The position numbers and the translations under genes were made by a program. Of a DNA stretch of 10,143 nt, positions 6,676-10,143 are shown piece by piece. The notes beneath the pieces were generated by a model that saw nothing but the letters and a program-made list of their open reading frames with translations, was not told the origin of the DNA and did not search any database. The DNA lies in NCBI GenBank assembly GCA_030611945.1, contig JAUWOV010000062.1:1-10143 (forward strand). Reading direction: 5' to 3'. Within the stretch, counting starts at the first letter, position 1; the number at the start of each line of letters is the position of its first letter. The DNA comes from a bacterium. Lineage in GTDB: Bacteria > JAHJDO01.

Positions 6676-7783
6676 TTTGATTTCCGCTTAATCTCTTAAA
6701 TAATCTTTCAACATCTACATACTCTTCAACAAGGCTTTTGGCAGTTTTTATTTTCTCCATATCCGTCTCAGCTATCTTAACTACAAGGTCATGTATCAAT
6801 GATGCAACTCCGTAAGTATCTATATTCACAGCAAGAACAGGTATAGTTGTCTTTTGTATGAGATTCATTACAGACTGGTGAATCTGCATCTTACCTGTTA
6901 ATATGATTCCTGATATCCTGTGTTTTCTCTCTGTTCCAATAACTGAAGAACTCATGGCAGCAAGCACAATATCCTCTCTATCCGCAGGTGTAATTAACAG
7001 CACTCTCTCTCCAAAAAAGCCCAACGCATTATGGGGAGTCATTGCTCCTACTACAATCTTTTCAATTTGATTATCAAGAGATTCCCTGCCATTTATAAGC
7101 TTTGAAGGAATGCTTTCCATAACTTGTTTTATACTTGGCCATGTAAGGCGCTTTGTATACGGTATAGTTCCAAATAGCTCAATCCCCTTCTTTGCTAAAC
7201 CTCTTTCAATATAATCCTTAATTTTATCCATTTTATCGGGTATTACTTTATTAATTACAACACCTACTAATTCTACTCCCTCTTTTTCAAACAAGGCTTT
7301 ATTTAAAACAATCTCATCTATTGGACGTCCGATCCCGCCTACCGTTATTATCAGCACCTTTGCGCCCAGCAATTTTGCAACAGACCCATTTCCAAGATCA
7401 AAGACAGACCCTACACCGGCATGACCTGTTCCTTCAATCACCACCAGATCCTTTCCCTTTGAAACTTCCTTATAAGATTCCATAATAATGTTGGATAAAA
7501 CCTGTTTCTTTCCATGATCTATATATTCTTCTGTAAAACCCCTCTCAACAGCTATTGGGCTTATATGCCGCAACTCTCCATCGCAATTACAACAACTCTT
7601 TATCAGCACAGCATCCTCATCAACTTTATATCCTTCAATCTCTACATATCGTTGACCAACAGGTTTCATAAATCCAATATTCTTGGCATACTGTTTAAAT
7701 GCCATTATAAGACCAAGACTTACCAATGTTTTTCCGTCATTTTGTCTTGTAGCTGCAATAAATAATTTCTTTTCTTTAGACAT
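6668..7783 (-). CDS. BioD-like ATPase with DRTGG domain (stand-alone phosphotransacetylase N-terminal half)
   Basis: The protein has 371 residues. The N-terminal half is a dethiobiotin-synthetase-like (AAA_26) domain: P-loop variant ATRQNDGKTLVSLGL (11-25), VIEGTGHAGVGSVFDLGNGSVAKLLGA (115-141), then IITVGGIGRPIDE (145-157) and VVINKV (175-180). The second half, about 220-330, is a DRTGG domain with LLITPADREDIVLAAM (262-277), GIILTG (292-297) and PVLAVNIDTYGVAS (315-328). This is the architecture of the regulatory N-terminal region of long phosphotransacetylases, but the catalytic Pta domain is absent: the ORF stops cleanly with a helical tail, so this is the known stand-alone form and not a truncation. 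Its biochemical role is unsettled; nucleotide binding and a regulatory role in acetyl-phosphate or related metabolism are inferences. ATG lies 6 nt after the mtnP stop with a poor ribosome binding site, so coupling to mtnP is likely. It overlaps the AlbA_2 gene by 8 nt. Confidence 0.88.
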   Translation of the reverse strand: MSKEKKLFIAATRQNDGKTLVSLGLIMAFKQYAKNIGFMKPVGQRYVEIEGYKVDEDAVLIKSCCNCDGELRHISPIAVERGFTEEYIDHGKKQVLSNIIMESYKEVSKGKDLVVIEGTGHAGVGSVFDLGNGSVAKLLGAKVLIITVGGIGRPIDEIVLNKALFEKEGVELVGVVINKVIPDKMDKIKDYIERGLAKKGIELFGTIPYTKRLTWPSIKQVMESIPSKLINGRESLDNQIEKIVVGAMTPHNALGFFGERVLLITPADREDIVLAAMSSSVIGTERKHRISGIILTGKMQIHQSVMNLIQKTTIPVLAVNIDTYGVASLIHDLVVKIAETDMEKIKTAKSLVEEYVDVERLFKRLSGNQNG

Positions 7784-7789
7784 AATATT

Positions 7790-8647
7790 CTATAAATATT
7801 TCCCTGCTATAATATCTAGTTTATCCTTTGCCTGTTTAGGGATAACGCTTCTATCTGTTATGATCGCATTAGAAAGTGCGTTAGCGCACTCGCACTTTCT
7901 CTCAGATGAAATCTCTTTAACAGCTGCTTTTATAATCTTCTTTGCATTCTCTGAATTTTTACTAAGATTCGCAATTATAGCATCAACGCTTACTATTTCT
8001 TCTGTCTCATGCCAACAATCATAATCAGTAACCATTGCCATTGCCCCGTAGCAGATCTCTGCTTCTCTTGCCAGTTTTGCTTCCAGTAGATTCGTCATCC
8101 CAATAACATCAAACCCCATTTTTCTATAAAAGAACGATTCTGCTTTTGTAGAAAACGCAGGGCCTTCCATATTCAGGTATGTTCCTCCGTTATGAACTGT
8201 CAGTCCAAATCCCTTCCCCGTCTCGTATAGTATCCTGCTCAAATCAGGGCAAACAGGATTAGCAAAACTAATATGAGCAACTATGCCATCTCCAAAAAAA
8301 CTGCATTTACGAGCCTGACTGGTCCTATCAAAGAACTGGTCAGGAATAACAATATCCAGAGGATGAAGGTTGTCTTTAAGACTTCCAACAGCGCCAACAG
8401 AAATAATCCATTCCACACCGAGCTTTTTCATGCCGTAGATATTGGCGCAATAATTTATTTCGGAGGGCGAGAGTTTATGTCCTCTTCCATGCCTTGGAAG
8501 AAACACCACCTCTCTTTCAGAAAGAGTGCCTGTAATATACTTATCCGAAGGCTTCCCAAATAGAGTATCTATCTCAAGCTCATCTACATTTTTTAGCTCT
8601 TTCATATCATAGAGCCCGCTGCCACCAATAATACCTATTTTTGCCAT
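7790..8647 (-). CDS. mtnP: S-methyl-5'-thioadenosine phosphorylase
   Basis: The 285-residue cytosolic enzyme splits 5'-methylthioadenosine, the by-product of polyamine synthesis and of AdoMet use, with phosphate to give adenine and 5-methylthioribose-1-phosphate. It belongs to the purine nucleoside phosphorylase family 2. Seen: phosphate loop GGSGLYD (8-14), RHGRGH (52-57), the block NGGTYLNMEGPAFSTKAES (153-171), VIGMTNLLEAKLAREAEICY (181-200) and TDYDCWHE (207-214), whose two Asp (D208, D210) mark preference for 6-aminopurine (MTA over inosine-type substrates). A CxC pair, C252/C254, matches the C-terminal CxC motif known in Sulfolobus MTAP II. I chose ATG 8647 (MAKIGIIGG): it has AGGGGG a few nt upstream and the family N-terminus. 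The in-frame ATG 25 codons earlier falls in the -35 box of the promoter. It is first in the operon with the DRTGG and AlbA_2 genes. No mtnA or other methionine-salvage gene is nearby. Confidence 0.96.
   Translation of the reverse strand: MAKIGIIGGSGLYDMKELKNVDELEIDTLFGKPSDKYITGTLSEREVVFLPRHGRGHKLSPSEINYCANIYGMKKLGVEWIISVGAVGSLKDNLHPLDIVIPDQFFDRTSQARKCSFFGDGIVAHISFANPVCPDLSRILYETGKGFGLTVHNGGTYLNMEGPAFSTKAESFFYRKMGFDVIGMTNLLEAKLAREAEICYGAMAMVTDYDCWHETEEIVSVDAIIANLSKNSENAKKIIKAAVKEISSERKCECANALSNAIITDRSVIPKQAKDKLDIIAGKYL
7871..7900 (-). other. nested hairpins in the mtnP 3' coding region
   Basis: AGAAAGTGCG (7871-7880) and CGCACTTTCT (7891-7900) are perfect 10-bp complements around a 10-nt loop. 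The inner AGTGCG (7875-7880) can instead pair with CGCACT (7885-7890). The two folds exclude each other. They cover the codons for the CxC motif, so codon constraint may explain part of it. No function is shown. Confidence 0.4.
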
Positions 8648-8693
8648 ATTAGACCCCCTATCTAAAAAATCCGAAATTCGAACATTGTCCCGT

Positions 8694-8722
8694 ATTATGT
8701 CATATGGGGAATGAGCAATCAA
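8694..8722 (-). promoter_or_regulatory. sigma70-like promoter of the mtnP operon
   Basis: On the - strand TTGATT (complement of 8717-8722) is followed by exactly 17 nt and then CATAAT (complement of 8694-8699). TGA precedes the -10 box, giving an extended -10. The start of transcription would be near 8687, leaving a leader of about 40 nt before ATG 8647. Confidence 0.7.
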
Positions 8723-8784
8723 GGCAATTTATGTTTACGCCACCCTGTCGTTGCCCATCGCAACCGCCTACTTTAGCTGGCAGT

Positions 8785-8968
8785 TATTGTAGGGGCAGCC
8801 CTTGCAGCTACCCGTTTGACCATGATAATTTTATTTATTTATTCAGCCTAACATTAATTATTAAACAGCCACTTCCAATTTAATATTACCATAGCTCAAG
8901 CTACCTAAGATCTCAATAAAAACATTCATAAAGAAAAAAGGGCGGAGGCAAGCCCTGCCCCTACAATA
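8785..8968. repeat. inverted repeat pair, possible MITE-like element
   Basis: TATTGTAGGGGCAG (8785-8798) recurs as its exact reverse complement at 8955-8968. Each copy continues inward into its own imperfect hairpin: GGGGCAGCCCTTGCAGCTACCC on the left, GGGCGGAGGCAAGCCCTGCCC on the right. The bases TA lie just outside TTGTAG and CTACAA at both ends, as would be expected from a TA target duplication. Two independent insertions of a widespread GTAGGGGC-type palindrome in opposite directions is the main alternative. No ORF of transposase size is inside. Confidence 0.5.
8934..8961 (-). terminator. intrinsic terminator for kilA-N, supplied by repeat DNA
   Basis: On the - strand, about 40 nt after the kilA-N stop, GGGCAGGGCTTGCCTCCGCCC can fold (GGGC/GCCC outer stem, AGG/CCT inner stem with a two-base bulge) and is followed at once by TTTTTT (complement of 8934-8939). 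The hairpin is the body of the dispersed repeat. Confidence 0.65.
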
Positions 8969-8999
8969 TGAAAATTGGAGAATGACAAACAAGATTGCT

Positions 9000-9821
9000 T
9001 TATGCTTTATCCTTCCCACTCCCCAAACTCATTGATGGTGTTTCTTGAGTAAGCAATTTCATTTGATGAATTGCGATTTTATTTAGCTTTATCAAACGTT
9101 TATTTTGGGGAAGTTCTTCATTGATAAAAAGAGCATTCAAGTTTTCAAGATTTGATAAACATACCAGTTGAGCGACATTTGCATAATCGCGAATGTTTCC
9201 CTTCTTGTCGTGATTTTTTTCTCGCCACCCCCTGGCAGTCATGCCGAAAAGAGCAATATTTAAAACATCAGCTTCCGAGGCATAAAGAAGATTAATTTGA
9301 TTTTTAGTCAACTCAGAGGGAATGAGATTTTCTTTAATGGCGTCTGTATGAATCCGATAATTAATTCTTACCAGATTACGTTTAATGTCCCAGCCGAGTT
9401 GTTTTTGTTCCGCTTCTTTTAGCCGTTGAAATTCCTTGATGAGATATATTTTAAACTCAGCACTAATCCACATTCCAAATTCAAAGGCAATATCCTTGTG
9501 AGCATATGTTCCTCCATATCTGCCGGCTTTTGCTATAAGTCCTATTGCATTGGTTTGGGCTGTCCATTCTTTCACGCTGATTTTATAACTGTTTAAACCT
9601 GACTGACTTTTAATTATGGCATATTCGCCATAATTAAAATTGGGATTATATAAGCGCTCCCATACCCCAAGAAACTCAACAGTGTTTCTGTTTCGAAGCC
9701 AGTCTGAAATAAAAAAATCTCCATCCTTTGCTTTCAGCATATCAGTAAGGGAGATATAGTCCTCATTATTCAACGAAATTATGTTTATATCCGTATTTTT
9801 AACATTTATTTTTCTTGTCAT
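9000..9821 (-). CDS. KilA-N domain DNA-binding protein
   Basis: The protein has 273 residues. The N-terminal part, about 10-130, is a KilA-N domain of the kind found in phages, large DNA viruses and bacterial accessory loci: YISLTDMLKAKDGDFFISDWLRNRNTVEFLG (22-52), then the hallmark block GGTYAHKDIAFEFGMWISAEFKIYLIKEF (103-131). The rest is helical and basic and has a KilA-N-linked C-terminal region with LGWDIKRNLVRINYRIHTDAIKENL (142-166). It probably binds DNA, but no target or partner can be read. The ATG has GGGTG seven nt upstream. Upstream, in the same frame, lies a relic of an HsdM N-terminus with its promoter, so kilA-N is probably transcribed from that promoter. The gene ends at a repeat-borne terminator. 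KilA-N and RhuM genes are often companions of type I restriction loci, which fits the relic. Confidence 0.9.
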   Translation of the reverse strand: MTRKINVKNTDINIISLNNEDYISLTDMLKAKDGDFFISDWLRNRNTVEFLGVWERLYNPNFNYGEYAIIKSQSGLNSYKISVKEWTAQTNAIGLIAKAGRYGGTYAHKDIAFEFGMWISAEFKIYLIKEFQRLKEAEQKQLGWDIKRNLVRINYRIHTDAIKENLIPSELTKNQINLLYASEADVLNIALFGMTARGWREKNHDKKGNIRDYANVAQLVCLSNLENLNALFINEELPQNKRLIKLNKIAIHQMKLLTQETPSMSLGSGKDKA

Positions 9822-9848
9822 ATTTTACACCCACTTTGTTATAGATTT

Positions 9849-9911
9849 TTAAATTCCCGCTGTCTCTTTGTGTAGTATGTCATCAATATTTTTAAAAGTT
9901 TGTTCAAACAT
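9849..9911 (-). pseudogene. relic of a type I restriction-modification methyltransferase N-terminus
   Basis: Twenty codons from ATG 9911 read MFEQTFKNIDDILHKETAGI and then stop (TAA). The first fifteen residues match the start of a common HsdM subgroup, whose members continue with ...KDAGC..ELDYVEQTSW and run to about 500 residues. Here the match breaks at HKE and everything downstream is gone. AAGGA lies 7-8 nt before the ATG and a TATAAT further up, so the whole initiation region survived. The relic and kilA-N are in the same reading frame, separated by stops and 27 nt. Short-peptide coincidence is the alternative, but position, ribosome binding site and the run of matching residues favour a relic. 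Confidence 0.7.
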
Positions 9912-9957
9912 ATAAAAGTCCTTTTTAAAAAATATCCGCTATTTCAATAGTTTCCGC

Positions 9958-9963
9958 ATTATA
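9958..9963 (-). promoter_or_regulatory. -10 box of the former hsdM promoter, now likely driving kilA-N
   Basis: The - strand has a perfect TATAAT here, about 47 nt before the relic's ATG. At the -35 distance the sequence (TTTATG, complement of 9981-9986) is poor and belongs to a repeat fragment that may have replaced the original -35 element. Confidence 0.5.
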
Positions 9964-9980
9964 CCCCACCATTCTCAATC

Positions 9981-10031
9981 CATAAAGAAAAAAGGGCGGA
10001 GGCAATGGAAATGGTAAGATACATCCTTACC
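9981..10031. repeat. two dispersed-repeat fragments joined end to end
   Basis: Bases 9981-10005 (CATAAAGAAAAAAGGGCGGAGGCAA) are identical to 8927-8951. Bases 10006-10031 are identical to 192-217. In each case the matching copy elsewhere goes on to complete its hairpin, while here the right-hand part is missing. The junction falls exactly between the two matches. Confidence 0.85.
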
Positions 10032-10052
10032 CCCTAGGTGGAGGATACAAGG

Positions 10053-10084
10053 GACCCCATCCCGAAAGCTTTCGGGATGGGGTC
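10053..10084. repeat. perfect 32-bp palindrome
   Basis: Each half is 16 bp (GACCCCATCCCGAAAG and its complement) with no loop, centred on AAGCTT. No T-run follows on either strand, so it is not a standard terminator. The CCCGAAAG/CTTTCGGG core is shared with the palindrome at 4126-4147, so both belong to one dispersed family. Confidence 0.85.
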
Positions 10085-10140
10085 AGGAAAATATTAATAG
10101 TATCTACGGGAATATTTAAGGAGATAAAGAAAGAAGCATC

Positions 10141-10143
10141 ATG
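10141..10143 (+). CDS. possible start codon of a rightward gene (cut by window edge)
   Basis: The window ends on ATG. AAGGAG lies upstream but 17 nt away, which is longer than usual; a closer, weaker AAGAAG precedes it. Nothing of the product is visible. Confidence 0.3.

Larger units (their letters stand above)
8723..8999. other. non-coding repeat-rich intergenic stretch between mtnP promoter and kilA-N
   Basis: No convincing gene lies here. It contains an inverted pair of REP-like repeats (8785-8811 and 8940-8968), a terminator for the leftward kilA-N gene within the second repeat, and AT-rich spacer. A 22-codon ORF at 8861-8929 (-) begins inside repeat DNA and has no ribosome binding site, so I do not count it as a gene. 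Confidence 0.7.
9912..10140. other. intergenic stretch upstream of the hsdM relic
   Basis: Together with the short relic this forms more than 300 nt without a functional gene between kilA-N and the window edge. It holds the relic's promoter and ribosome binding site, the joined repeat fragments, the palindrome and, near the edge, AAGGAG at 10118-10123 for a rightward gene. Nothing else is recognisable. Confidence 0.6.

Noticed and set aside
8648-8722. Longer mtnP start, 25 codons upstream (MIAHSPYD...)
   Set aside because: The ATG overlaps the -35 box of the operon promoter, the extra residues do not look like the family, and ATG 8647 has its own ribosome binding site.
8861-8929. 22-codon ORF on the - strand (MNVFIEILG...KLEVAV)
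   Set aside because: Its ATG lies inside dispersed-repeat DNA, there is no ribosome binding site, and I recognise no family. It could be a gene remnant but cannot be supported.
10053-10084. The 32-bp palindrome as an intrinsic terminator
   Set aside because: No T-run follows on either strand, and no gene ends nearby that would need it.

Overview
The window looks like the chromosome of an AT-rich, uncultivated bacterium with an envelope secretion pathway. Bacterial traits are a type I methionine aminopeptidase, sigma70-like promoters, strong AGGAGG-type ribosome binding sites, intrinsic terminators and Sec signal peptides. The dispersed palindromic repeats and the mix of accessory regulators recall candidate phyla such as Omnitrophota, but that placement is a guess. 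The most unexpected gene is a homologue of MC1, a chromosome-architecture protein best known from methanogenic and halophilic archaea.

Left end (1-680, + strand): the 3' end of an unidentified gene, a 13-bp hairpin repeat, a promoter with a perfect TATAAT, and the MC1-like gene. It converges on the long leftward gene set through a shared bidirectional terminator.

Middle (678-5140, - strand, transcribed right to left): a tightly spaced cluster of two small exported proteins, a RhuM-family protein, a LeuA/CimA-family acyl-CoA-condensing synthase and methionine aminopeptidase. Gaps are only 11-33 nt. The first exported protein has a perfect Shine-Dalgarno and a complete signal peptide but an ATA where the start codon should be. 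The C-terminus of the second is made of a dispersed palindromic repeat.

Right centre (5305-8722, - strand): an operon of 5'-methylthioadenosine phosphorylase (mtnP), a BioD-like/DRTGG protein (the stand-alone N-terminal half of some phosphotransacetylases) and an AlbA_2-type regulator with a C-terminal winged helix. Spacing is 6 nt and then an 8-nt overlap. A good promoter lies just upstream of mtnP and fixes its start.

Right end (8723-10143): repeat-rich DNA around a KilA-N gene. Upstream of kilA-N is a 20-codon relic that matches the N-terminus of a type I restriction-modification methyltransferase (HsdM) and still has its promoter and ribosome binding site. It suggests a collapsed restriction locus. 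Two repeat fragments found elsewhere in the window are joined end to end at 9981-10031, followed by a perfect 32-bp palindrome. The window stops on the possible start codon of a rightward gene.

Functionally the window mixes housekeeping metabolism (N-terminal Met removal, branched-chain or keto-acid chain elongation, methylthioadenosine salvage) with three accessory DNA-binding families (RhuM, AlbA_2, KilA-N) and repeat-driven rearrangement. No tRNA, rRNA, CRISPR array or transposase gene was seen.
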